Shown piece by piece: positions 24,661-32,188 of a stretch of 34,562 nt of DNA. Under the pieces are notes generated by a model, which saw only the letters and a program-made list of their open reading frames with translations, was not told the DNA's origin and ran no database searches. Each line of letters begins with the position of its first letter. The stretch's first letter is position 1. This DNA comes from Betaproteobacteria bacterium (GTDB lineage Bacteria; Pseudomonadota; Gammaproteobacteria; Burkholderiales; Burkholderiaceae_E): NCBI GenBank assembly GCA_016868175.1, contig VGHO01000005.1, positions 1-34,562 on the forward strand. Reading direction: 5' to 3'. A program made the translations under genes and the position numbers.

Positions 24661-25881
24661 ATGGCCTTGGCAGCAAGCATTGAAAGCTCGGGGAAGGTGG
24701 TCATTCGGCGGGTTGGTCTGATGCTCTCGGGCGACATCGATCAGCCGATCCTCGATGCCGACACCGTGGTGGTGGAGGACGGCCTGATCCGCGCCGTTGG
24801 CGCTGAAAAGGACTGCGATACCGCTGGCGCACATCGGGTGATCGACTGCAGGGGTACCGCGATCGCGCCCGGGCTCATCGACTCGCACACGCATCCGGTG
24901 TTCGGTGACTGGACCCCACGCCAGAGTCAGCTCGGCTGGATCGACGCGTGCATGCATGGTGGAGTCACCACCATGATCTCGGCCGGCGAGGTGCACCTGC
25001 CCGGCCGACCGAAGGACATCCTGGGTGTGAAGGCGCTTGCCATCACAGCGCAACGTGCCTTCGATGGCATGCGCGCAGCGGGTGTTGGCGGTGGCGTGAA
25101 GGTGCTCGCAGGCGCCCCGGTGGTCGAAAAGGGCATGGTGGAACAGGACTTTGCCGAGATGGCCTCGGCCGGGGTTCGCCTCCTGGGCGAGATCGGGTTG
25201 GGTTCGGTGAAGGCTGGCAACGAAGCCGCCGTCATGGTGGCATGGGCGCGAAAGCACGGGATTCAGAGCACGATCCATACGGGTGGGCCTTCGATTCCGG
25301 GCTCCGGTCTGATCGACGAGCATGTGGTGCTCGAGGCCGATGCCGATGTGATCGGTCATGTGAACGGCGGACACACCTCGCTGTCCTACCGCTCGGTTTG
25401 CATGCTCTGCGAGAGGAGCACCCGAGCGCTCGAGATCGTGCACAACGGCAACGAACGCATCGCCATCCTCACCGCGCGCCACGCGGTGGAACTCAAGTGC
25501 CCCCATCGGGTGATCCTCGGCACCGATGCGCCGGCAGGGTCAGGGGTGCAACCGCTGGGAATCCTGAGGCTGATCGCCCTGATCGCCAGCATGGCCGAGA
25601 TTCCTGCCGAAATCGTGTTTGGGTTTGCCACCGGCAATACGGCCCGGATGCGCTCGCTTTCTCAGGGCCTGATCGAAGTGGGTCGGCCCGCAGATCTAGT
25701 CTTTCTTGATAAGGCTCAACATTCGGCCGGCAGGGATTTGCTGAACAGCGTTCAGCTTGGCGACATCCCCGGCGTGGGGATGGTGATGATCGACGGTATC
25801 GTACGCTGCCAGCGAAGCCGAAACACCCCGCCAGCCAGCGAAGTACCCATCATCATCGAAGGATCCACCCTCCGCGGGTAG
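24661..25881 (+). CDS. ena: Enamidase (1,4,5,6-tetrahydro-6-oxonicotinate amidohydrolase)
   Basis: A 406-residue metal-dependent amidohydrolase from the ATG at 24661, preceded by GGGGGAG. Family motifs are VVEDGLIRAVG, GLIDSHTHPVFGDW with the metal ligands His76 and His78, GEIGLGSVK (Glu177), STIHTGG (His206), GHVNGG (His233) and LGTDAPAGSGVQPLG (Asp289). The last motif and SRNTPPA near the end are, as I recall, hallmarks of E. barkeri enamidase, a bifunctional Fe-Zn enzyme of about 385 residues. It hydrolyses 1,4,5,6-tetrahydro-6-oxonicotinate to ammonia and 2-formylglutarate. It is the last gene of the operon, 111 bp after the AA_synth gene. No gene for 2-formylglutarate reduction follows. 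Confidence 0.87.
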   Translation: MALAASIESSGKVVIRRVGLMLSGDIDQPILDADTVVVEDGLIRAVGAEKDCDTAGAHRVIDCRGTAIAPGLIDSHTHPVFGDWTPRQSQLGWIDACMHGGVTTMISAGEVHLPGRPKDILGVKALAITAQRAFDGMRAAGVGGGVKVLAGAPVVEKGMVEQDFAEMASAGVRLLGEIGLGSVKAGNEAAVMVAWARKHGIQSTIHTGGPSIPGSGLIDEHVVLEADADVIGHVNGGHTSLSYRSVCMLCERSTRALEIVHNGNERIAILTARHAVELKCPHRVILGTDAPAGSGVQPLGILRLIALIASMAEIPAEIVFGFATGNTARMRSLSQGLIEVGRPADLVFLDKAQHSAGRDLLNSVQLGDIPGVGMVMIDGIVRCQRSRNTPPASEVPIIIEGSTLRG

Positions 25882-25940
25882 CGCGCGTCAGTCCGGGCGC
25901 ACCCTTCAGGCAGTCGAGAACGTTGAAGTCGGGGCGGGGC

Positions 25941-25954
25941 GCGCGCTAGCGCGC
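25941..25954. repeat. 14-bp perfect palindrome between convergent genes
   Basis: GCGCGCTAGCGCGC is its own reverse complement and covers the TAG stop of the minus-strand exported-protein gene, 60 bp after the enamidase stop. It may act in ending transcription from both sides, or be chance in GC-rich DNA. No T-tract follows. Confidence 0.4.
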
Positions 25955-26287
25955 AGGCGTGGGTGCTGGATTGAACGGGAAGTCGCCCGGTTCGATCGCG
26001 TGGGGGCGAGCGAGCTGTCCGTAGGCCCACTGACCGGCACGACCCACGGCTCCGTTTGGGCGGTACTCGATACCCTGACCGTGCCGCAGGCTTTCGCCCA
26101 TCACATACAGGAATTCACCAACGTAGAGGCCCTCGTCGGGAAACAACCGCGTGCCCCAGCACTTGTGCCAAGGCGCATTCCCTTGCTCCGGGCAGGGAGG
26201 AAGTGCAGACTGGGCCACCGCGTACCCCCCCGTCGCAGCGAGCAGCAGGGCGCCAAAGAGGCTGAGGGAGCGAAACGCAGGCAGCAT
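25946..26287 (-). CDS. Small exported protein with a degenerate MORN-like motif
   Basis: A 113-residue protein. The ATG at 26287 gives a clean signal peptide (LPAFRSLSLFGALLLAATGG, cleaved near AVAQSA). The mature part has two cysteines (CPEQ, KCWG) that could form a disulfide, then GLYVGEFLYVMGESLRHGQG, which resembles a MORN repeat (G-x-Y-x-G-E-F...G-x-G), and a Pro-rich tail. Proteins of this layout are usually annotated as hypothetical exported proteins. It is convergent with the enamidase. Its upstream region is the 22-bp tandem repeat array. Confidence 0.6.
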   Translation of the reverse strand: MLPAFRSLSLFGALLLAATGGYAVAQSALPPCPEQGNAPWHKCWGTRLFPDEGLYVGEFLYVMGESLRHGQGIEYRPNGAVGRAGQWAYGQLARPHAIEPGDFPFNPAPTPAR

Positions 26288-26308
26288 GCGCGTAGAGTAG
26301 CCGAAGGT

Positions 26309-26462
26309 TGAAGGTTGCAAAACCGGCGTATGCAGGTTGCTTCATCAGCGAGTGCAGGTTGCTTCACCAGCGAGTGCACGTTGCATCACCAGCGAGTGCA
26401 CGTTGCATCACCAGCGAGTGCACGTTGCATCACCAGCAAGTACACGCTGCATCACCAGCAAG
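26309..26462. repeat. 22-bp tandem repeat array
   Basis: Six contiguous 22-bp units begin at 26331, 26353, 26375, 26397, 26419 and 26441, with consensus TGCACGTTGCATCACCAGCG plus AG. The third and fourth are identical, the outer ones drift by a few bases, a degenerate unit precedes them (26309-26330) and a partial one follows at 26463. The array lies between a divergent pair: the exported-protein gene (start 26287) and the PQQ dehydrogenase gene (start 26697). There are no spacers, so it is not CRISPR. The unit is about two DNA helical turns. Confidence 0.9.
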
Positions 26463-26582
26463 TGCACTCCGCGGCGCCGGGTCCAGCCCACCAGGACCGC
26501 TGCGGGTTCTGACAACGGAAGTTGGAATGGCTTGCTTACAACTGCTCATCGCCAGGGGGGAAAGGCGGTTATTCTCGATCCG

Positions 26583-26598
26583 GTAAGTTTATGCTTAC
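26583..26598. promoter_or_regulatory. Inverted repeat upstream of the sugar dehydrogenase gene
   Basis: GTAAG and CTTAC flank TTTATG, an imperfectly spaced inverted repeat about 100 bp before the PQQ dehydrogenase start, in an AT-richer patch. A further CTTAC occurs near 26533. It could be an operator; no regulator can be assigned. Confidence 0.3.
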
Positions 26599-26696
26599 AC
26601 CTATACGGACGATCAACCGGCAACGAAGACCCGAGTCCTCTCGGGCGAGGCGGTCCGGTGGATCCCGTTTGATCATCAACCCAAGGAGACAACAAC

Positions 26697-27956
26697 ATGG
26701 CTAAGGCCTTCAAGGCGGCGCTGCTGGGCGCCGCACTCGCCGTATCCGGTGGCGCAATTGCGTCCACCCCAGTGCTGTCCACCGAAGAGGTGGTCACCAA
26801 ACTCGAGTTGCCGTGGGACATGGCATTTCTTCAGGACGGAACCTTGTTCTTCACCGAGAAGTGCCGCGGGCTGTCGGTACGTCTCCCCTCGGGCACGATC
26901 AACAAGGTCCACGGGATTGGCGGGTCCACCGGCTATGCAACCTCGAGCGCAGATCTGTTCTGTGATGGTCAGGCAGGGATGATGGGGGTTGCAATCGACC
27001 CGAATTTCAGTGCGAACCGCTTTGTCTATGTCTACTCCAGTTCGAATCTGAACAACAATCTTTCCAACCGGGTGATGCGCTTCACGATTGACGCATCGTT
27101 CAGGACGGTATCGAACCGAACCGACATCGTTCCCGATATCGGCTACAAGCCCAAGGCGAGCAAGCACCCCTTTGGTGGACCAGGCGCGCACAACGGCGGA
27201 AGGATCCGCTTCAGCCCCGGCGACGGATTTCTCTACGTCACCACCGGTGACAATCACCGCGGCTCTGGTCCCATGGACCCGAAATACATCGGTGGGAAAG
27301 TGCTGCGGGTGGATCGCGATGGGAAGGCCGCGCCCGGCAATACGCCGCCCGCAGGCTTCGATCCCAGGGTCTTCACCTACGGCCACCGGAATCCGCAAGG
27401 GATCGCCTTCCGCCCGGGGGACAACCGTCCTTTCACTGCCGAGAATGGGCCCTGGCATAGCGACGAGGTAACCGCACTGGTCAACGGGGGCAATGCAGGG
27501 TGGGATCCGCGCCCCAACATGGCGGGCAGGGGACCGTGCCCGGATGACTACTGTGGCTATTCGCCCAACCAGATGGGTGCGATGGATCCCAAACTGCGCG
27601 CCGCCTTCATGCCGATGACCGACCTGAAGACCTATCCCAACGCCATGCCTCCGGCCTGGAACAACAACGGTTTGTCGCAGGGGATGTTCAGCAATACCTT
27701 CCTCAGTGGAGCCAAGTGGAAGAGTTGGGACGGCAGCATGATCGTGGGATATTCCGGGATCGGGATCCACGGCACACCCGTTGGCAACCGCCTGGATGTG
27801 CTCAAGATCAGCGCCGACGGCCTGAGTTCCACCGTGGAGTCAGTGTCGTGGCCCACCGTTACCGGGCGATTCCGCGCGGCGGTCCAGGGGCCAGACGGCA
27901 ACCTCTATGTTGCGCTTGAAGACCAGGGCGTGATCATCCGCGTCACACCCGAGTAG
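26697..27956 (+). CDS. PQQ-dependent sugar (aldose/sorbosone-type) dehydrogenase, periplasmic
   Basis: A 419-residue protein from an ATG preceded by AAGGAGA. A signal peptide (KAFKAALLGAALAVSGGAIA) precedes a GSDH-type six-bladed propeller: LELPWDMAFLQDGTLFFTEK at the start, MMGVAIDPNF, HNGGRIRFSPGDGFLYVTTGDN (His of the active site), YGHRNPQGIAF and FRAAVQGPDGNLYVALED at the end. Such enzymes oxidise sugars or aldoses in the periplasm with PQQ and pass electrons to cytochromes. An insertion with four cysteines (CRG, LFCDG, GPCPDDYCG) is visible. A small cytochrome c gene lies downstream on the same strand. Confidence 0.88.
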   Translation: MAKAFKAALLGAALAVSGGAIASTPVLSTEEVVTKLELPWDMAFLQDGTLFFTEKCRGLSVRLPSGTINKVHGIGGSTGYATSSADLFCDGQAGMMGVAIDPNFSANRFVYVYSSSNLNNNLSNRVMRFTIDASFRTVSNRTDIVPDIGYKPKASKHPFGGPGAHNGGRIRFSPGDGFLYVTTGDNHRGSGPMDPKYIGGKVLRVDRDGKAAPGNTPPAGFDPRVFTYGHRNPQGIAFRPGDNRPFTAENGPWHSDEVTALVNGGNAGWDPRPNMAGRGPCPDDYCGYSPNQMGAMDPKLRAAFMPMTDLKTYPNAMPPAWNNNGLSQGMFSNTFLSGAKWKSWDGSMIVGYSGIGIHGTPVGNRLDVLKISADGLSSTVESVSWPTVTGRFRAAVQGPDGNLYVALEDQGVIIRVTPE

Positions 27957-28022
27957 GCACCGCAGCAAGGCGTGAGTCCCTCACTGCTTTGTTCGTCGCC
28001 GAAAGCCTGTGTGCCAGAGGTG

Positions 28023-28157
28023 TGCCTGGGCACTGCCTGAGTCATGCCTGGGCACTACCTGAGCATTGCTCGGGCGGCTCCCTTGAGCATTGCTCGAGCG
28101 GTGCCTGAGCAGTGCTTGAGCAGCACTCGGGCGGTATCTGGGGCATTGGTCGGGCGG
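28023..28157. repeat. Degenerate 11-bp tandem repeat array
   Basis: About twelve consecutive units of mostly 11 bp (two units have 12-13 bp) between the PQQ dehydrogenase and cytochrome c genes. They alternate forms such as TGCCTGGGCAC, TGCCTGAGCAG and TGCTCGGGCGG, so a 22-bp higher-order period is visible too. The period is close to one DNA helical turn. Parts are self-complementary (GAGCATTGCTC, TGAGCAGTGCTTGAGCAG), allowing small hairpins. Confidence 0.75.
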
Positions 28158-28345
28158 CGTGGTGGCGGTGCGGCTTCACGCTCCCGACAGGCGCCGGGTC
28201 TACACAAAGTAGCGGCCCCCACCCGGCTCGAGTCGCATCGGGCAGGGTGTTTTGTGTTAACGGTCATTCGATTGGGTTTCCACCCCGCGTGCGATCCATT
28301 GTGGACGGTGGATTCGGGGCCCACGTTCGGGCGAAAGGTTTCTTT

Positions 28346-28657
28346 ATGCGATTCCTCGGGAAGATTTTGGCGCTTGGCTATCTCATGGGCCATGCGGCCA
28401 GTGTTCAGGCCGACTACAACCTGCTCGTCAAGAGCAACTGTCTCGCATGCCACCAGATTGACAAGCGAAAGTACGGCCCGAAACTCAACGAAATCGCGGC
28501 GAAGTACGCCAACGACAGCAACGCGGTGGAAGTCCTCGCAGGCAAGATCAGATCAGGAGGTAGCGGGGTATGGGGTGAGGACATCATGCCGCCCCAACCG
28601 CAAGTGAACGACGCGGATGCCCGGGCGCTTGCAAGGTATGTCCTTTCGCTCAAGTAG
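28346..28657 (+). CDS. Small periplasmic cytochrome c (c-551/c-552 type)
   Basis: A 103-residue precursor from the ATG at 28346, preceded by GAAAGG. A signal peptide (RFLGKILALGYLMGHAASVQA) precedes a single class I cytochrome c domain: the heme site CLACH at residues 32-36, YGPKLNEIAAKY, a GSGVWG loop and the likely heme-ligand Met81 in MPPQP. Such proteins shuttle electrons in the periplasm. The PQQ dehydrogenase upstream is a plausible electron donor. The 3' end, including the TAG stop, is the apparent source of the tandem repeats that follow. Confidence 0.92.
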   Translation: MRFLGKILALGYLMGHAASVQADYNLLVKSNCLACHQIDKRKYGPKLNEIAAKYANDSNAVEVLAGKIRSGGSGVWGEDIMPPQPQVNDADARALARYVLSLK

Positions 28658-28751
28658 CAGCAGGGTCCTCCCGCTGAAGTAGCAGCAGGGTCCTCCCGCT
28701 CAAGTAGCAGCAGGGTCCTTTTTCTGAAGTGGCAGCATGGCCCTCCCGCTC
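28652..28751. repeat. 25-bp tandem repeats overlapping the 3' end of the cytochrome c gene
   Basis: Four contiguous 25-bp units at 28652, 28677, 28702 and 28727, starting AAGTAGCAGCAGGGTCCT. The first unit begins with the last Lys codon and stop of the cytochrome gene, and the preceding coding bases (GTCCTTTCGCTC) match the end of the unit, so the array seems to have grown from the gene terminus. The first three units each contain AAGTAG; the fourth is more diverged. Confidence 0.88.
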
Positions 28752-29227
28752 AAGCGCATGGGTTCCGCGATGCCGGCGAGGATCACCCCAAACTCGGGTC
28801 GACTTGCCTGGATGATGTCGAGATTCCGGAGGATGGCGTCGGCTGTACCGCGGCACCAGTGTTCTCCTCGCTCACGCGCTGCTGCGCCGGAAGCAGGTCC
28901 ACCATCATCGGGGCGACTTCGGCACGCAGATCGCGCCTGCCACGCTGCATGTGCCGAAGCCGTGAATGCGCCTTGGATCGGTTAACCACGCCGACCCGCG
29001 CAACCCGCTACCGCCTGCGAGCACCAGGGCCTGGATACCGCTCATAAACCGAAGCCTTGCCGGAGGGTGTACTTGTCGTCGAGGTTAACCGTGGCAAAAG
29101 ACACGCATGCCGGCGATGGTTGTGGGTTCATGGGGTTCACCTCGCGATGGCACGTGGCGATTGCAGGCGACGATGAAGGAAGGGCGGCTTTGACCCCTGG
29201 TTCTCCGCCTTGGGCGCATCTGGGAGC
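28752..29227. other. Stretch without a recognised gene
   Basis: About 475 bp between the cytochrome repeats and the carotenoid oxygenase stop. Short open frames occur on both strands (up to ~80 codons) but show no domain, signal peptide or ribosome binding site. It may be decayed coding sequence; no RNA gene or mobile element was recognised. Confidence 0.5.
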
Positions 29228-30691
29228 CTACCCGAGCCGCGAGTCCGCCATCCAGCAACCGTGAAAGCCCAGGGGGACATGCCGCGGTAGCGCCAGTTGC
29301 GCAATCGGGCCGCTCGAGAGGTCGTGCGCATCGAAGATGTCGAGCGTCTGCCGCTGGCTTGCCGCATTCCACTGGAATGCGATGAGATAGCCGTCGTCTT
29401 CGTACCTTGCCCCGTTGGCTGCGGCAAAGCAAGGTTCCGAGTACCAACTCGCGGCGGGATGCTCGCGCCACGACGACAGGGTGGTACCGCTTGCGAGATC
29501 GCATTTGCGCAGACCGGGAAACTGCAGCACCTCCTGCTCGCATTGATCAGCCAGGTAGCCGTAGCGGGTAGGGCGACCCACGCGTGCGTGGTTCACCGTG
29601 GGGAACTCGAGGTTGTGCTCCGGGTCGAGGCAGCACTCCTCGGCCTGCCCGGTGCTGAGATTCATCCGCCAGCGCCAAAGGCGCGCACGCATCCGCAGGG
29701 CTGCGATATCCCGCGCGGTTTCGAGCGTATCGATCGATCCATCGGCACGCTTTGCCGGCATGTAGCGACATCCCACCATCGTGACCCAGTGACCGCGCAA
29801 ATCGTGTTCTTCCCAGGCGTTCACCACGTGATAGACGAAGCAGGGCGAGAACTCGAACCAGCGCAAGGCTGCAGGGCTTCCGTAGCGCGGAATCACGCCA
29901 AAGCGCGCGGGGAGATCCGCGCGAAAGAGCAGTTTGTGCCGCCCGAGCGCAAAGGCCCCGGGGTCGTGCAGCAGGGGCAGATCGTGAAGCACGGTGAAGT
30001 GCTCGGTGATGGCCATGTCGTGCGGCAGGCGGGGGCCCGGAAGTGCGATCGGTACCCGGTGGCTGAGGCTTCCGTCGCGCCCGACGACACCGTAGTGCAG
30101 GTAGGGGGCCTCGATGCCGTAATCGAAGAAAAGCAGTTCCTCACACTGCTCGTCGACTTTCGCGTGCGCCGAGATCTTGCCGCCCTGGGCTGCAACCGCC
30201 GGATGCCGCCCGAGCGTTTCGAGGCTGACGGGATCGAGTTCCCAGGCATCGCCCGCGAGGTACCAGAGAGCGAGGGCTCTGCCGCGATGCCCGATCAGGT
30301 CGGTGTTGGCACTGTCTTTCAGGGGCCGCTCGGAAAGCCCCTGCCGGGTCTCCCGGATACCCCGATAACACGCCGCACCATTTGCCTGCTCATGCTGCCA
30401 TGCGTCGGTGCGTACCCATCGATTGCGCAGCCGCACCGCGCCCGCCTGCACCTGAGCGGCGTGCACCATGCCATCACCGTCGAAAGGGTGGTAGCGGCCA
30501 AGCGGTGCAAAGCGGGGATTCGGGCCGTTGCGCAAGTAAACGCCGTTGAGGTCCTCGGGCACCCTGCCTTGGACCAGCGGGAGATCCACGAAGTCCGACT
30601 CATCGTGCCTGGGCGCAAAGGGCCCCTGGAGCAGTGCCTCCATCGGGTCGAGCGGCGCATCGGCAGGCGCGCTTCTTGGCAATCCATGCAT
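29228..30691 (-). CDS. Carotenoid cleavage oxygenase family protein
   Basis: A 487-residue enzyme of the RPE65/CCD family. The ATG at 30691 has GGGAG eight bases upstream. The four iron-binding histidines are all present: His176 (SAHAKVD), His224 (LPHDMAIT), His288 (VYHVVNAWEE) and His477 (GFHGCW). Other hallmarks are VPEDLNGVYLRNGPNPRF, HPFDGDGMVH and YGYLADQ. The iron(II) enzyme cleaves a double bond in carotenoids or related phenylpropenoids (for example lignostilbene). In a phototroph an apocarotenoid role is natural, but substrate cannot be read from sequence. It lies 55 bp after the cobC stop on the same strand and may be co-transcribed. Confidence 0.9.
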   Translation of the reverse strand: MHGLPRSAPADAPLDPMEALLQGPFAPRHDESDFVDLPLVQGRVPEDLNGVYLRNGPNPRFAPLGRYHPFDGDGMVHAAQVQAGAVRLRNRWVRTDAWQHEQANGAACYRGIRETRQGLSERPLKDSANTDLIGHRGRALALWYLAGDAWELDPVSLETLGRHPAVAAQGGKISAHAKVDEQCEELLFFDYGIEAPYLHYGVVGRDGSLSHRVPIALPGPRLPHDMAITEHFTVLHDLPLLHDPGAFALGRHKLLFRADLPARFGVIPRYGSPAALRWFEFSPCFVYHVVNAWEEHDLRGHWVTMVGCRYMPAKRADGSIDTLETARDIAALRMRARLWRWRMNLSTGQAEECCLDPEHNLEFPTVNHARVGRPTRYGYLADQCEQEVLQFPGLRKCDLASGTTLSSWREHPAASWYSEPCFAAANGARYEDDGYLIAFQWNAASQRQTLDIFDAHDLSSGPIAQLALPRHVPLGFHGCWMADSRLG

Positions 30692-30746
30692 CGTCGATAC
30701 TCCCGTGGGGAAGCCCCCCAACGCCAGGCGCATCTTGCCACGCACG

Positions 30747-31355
30747 TCACGGCCGCCCGTACCCAGCGTGGCCTCCGGGCGCCAACGGCACCACCAGTTT
30801 GCAAGACGAGGCGTAGGCGGGTGCCGCAGGCCACTCGCCCGGGTCGATCGCGCGGCCGATGGCCGCTGCCCCGTTTTCGGCGAGCCAGGTTGCTGCCGAC
30901 AACCAGCCTCCATGCCCCACCAGCAGCCGCGCGCACCCCGGTTGCCATGCAGCAACCCTTCTCAGGAGATCGACAACACTCTCGCCGCCACCCGGGCACC
31001 GGTGGGCAAGGTCATTGCACCACGCGTCGATCGCATCACGCCCAATTGCGCTCCAGTGTCTCCCGTCCCAGTTCCCGAAGTCCACCTCGAGCAACGCAGG
31101 GTCGATCCGGTGTTGCCAGCCCCAGCGGCGCAGGATCCGACCCACGTCGGCGCATCGTCTCAGCGGCGAAGTGAGCACCTCGCGCGGCAGTTGGTTTTTG
31201 CGTGCAAGTTCACAGAGGCGATACGCAAGCCGCCGCGCCTTGCGGGGATCCACCGGCAGATCCACCCTGCCCACACACCGACCCGCTGCACCTACGGGTT
31301 TGGGATGGCGCCAGGCAAACACGATTACTGCTTCGGGGTTCGCAGGCAGATTCAT
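30747..31355 (-). CDS. cobC: Alpha-ribazole phosphatase (histidine phosphatase family)
   Basis: A 202-residue protein starting at an ATG at 31355 that overlaps the cobS stop by 4 bases. It has a histidine-phosphatase core: the catalytic histidine in AWRHPKP (proline replaces the glycine of RHG), GRVDLPV, LTSPLRRCADVG, the acid in LLEVDFGNWDG, and the second histidine in LLVGHGGW. Family and position, next to cobS and cobT, indicate removal of phosphate from alpha-ribazole 5'-phosphate (or adenosylcobalamin 5'-phosphate) in assembly of the cobalamin lower ligand. The reading frame continues further upstream, but that is the cobS region in another frame. Confidence 0.8.
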   Translation of the reverse strand: MNLPANPEAVIVFAWRHPKPVGAAGRCVGRVDLPVDPRKARRLAYRLCELARKNQLPREVLTSPLRRCADVGRILRRWGWQHRIDPALLEVDFGNWDGRHWSAIGRDAIDAWCNDLAHRCPGGGESVVDLLRRVAAWQPGCARLLVGHGGWLSAATWLAENGAAAIGRAIDPGEWPAAPAYASSCKLVVPLAPGGHAGYGRP

Positions 31356-32176
31356 CGCGGCGCCGCGAGCACGGCAACCAGGCCGAGCCCTATCGCAGCC
31401 TCCGCAAGTTGTTCTGCGGCTCCAAGGGTGTCCCCGGTGTAGCCACCGAGACGGCAAACGACCCATCGGCGCATCCCGAGGGCAAGCACTCCGGCAGCCG
31501 CGAAGGAAACGGCGAGTCCCAGACCTCCCTGCTCGAAGAGCGCGAGCGGGACGCCCGCGGGAATCAGCCAGAGGGCAGCAAGCCACGCCTGTCCCGCCGG
31601 CACCCCCAGTGCGAGTGGCTTTGCCTTGGCCTGCTCGGCATCGCCCCCGTAGGCCAGGGCAACCATCATCGCCACGCTCACCCAGCGCGCGAGCGCGTGA
31701 GTCCAGACGCACGCCGCAAGCGCGAGCACCGGACTCAGTGCCACGAGCGCAGCGAGGCTTGTCACGCGTATCAGCGAGACGAGGATGAGGGCGGTCGCAC
31801 CGTAAGTGCCGATCCGGGAGTCCTTCATGATCGCGAGTGCACGTTCGCGGTCGACACTGCCACCGAGCGCATCGAGGGTGTCGGCAAGACCGTCCTCGTG
31901 AAAGGCTCCGGTCCACCAGACACCGGCAGCCACGGCGAGCAGGCTCGCAAGGGTGGGCGGCCACAAGAGCGCCGCTCCCCACGCCACCGCACCCACCGCA
32001 AAGCCGATCATTGCGCCCACTGCGGGGAAATGGCGCACACAGACGGCAAGCCAGCGATCGTCCCAGGCGGGGCCATCAGACGATCCACGCTGAATCGGCA
32101 AGCGGATCGGCCAGCGGGTAAGGAACTGCAGCGCCACTGCGGCGAGCAGAACTTCCCGACGCAACTGCTCACGCAT
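31352..32176 (-). CDS. cobS: Adenosylcobinamide-GDP ribazoletransferase (cobalamin synthase)
   Basis: A 274-residue integral membrane protein. Typical blocks are ALQFLTRWPIRLP, FPAVGAMIGFAVG, GAFHEDGLADTLDALGG (acidic Mg-binding motif), ALAIMKDSRIGTYG and GGYTGDTLGAAEQLAE. It joins adenosylcobinamide-GDP and alpha-ribazole (phosphate) at the inner membrane. The stop overlaps cobC by 4 bases and the start is 12 bp after the cobT stop, so the three are one transcription unit. Confidence 0.93.
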   Translation of the reverse strand: MREQLRREVLLAAVALQFLTRWPIRLPIQRGSSDGPAWDDRWLAVCVRHFPAVGAMIGFAVGAVAWGAALLWPPTLASLLAVAAGVWWTGAFHEDGLADTLDALGGSVDRERALAIMKDSRIGTYGATALILVSLIRVTSLAALVALSPVLALAACVWTHALARWVSVAMMVALAYGGDAEQAKAKPLALGVPAGQAWLAALWLIPAGVPLALFEQGGLGLAVSFAAAGVLALGMRRWVVCRLGGYTGDTLGAAEQLAEAAIGLGLVAVLAAPR

Positions 32177-32188
32177 GGGTGGCGAGGT

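Noticed and set aside
26309-26462. CRISPR array
   Set aside because: Units of 22 bp are directly contiguous with no spacers, and no cas genes are nearby.
29042-29131. 29-residue minus-strand frame ending NLDDKYTLRQGFGL
   Set aside because: Too short, no ribosome binding site; faint resemblance to an outer-membrane protein tail is not enough to call a gene or pseudogene.
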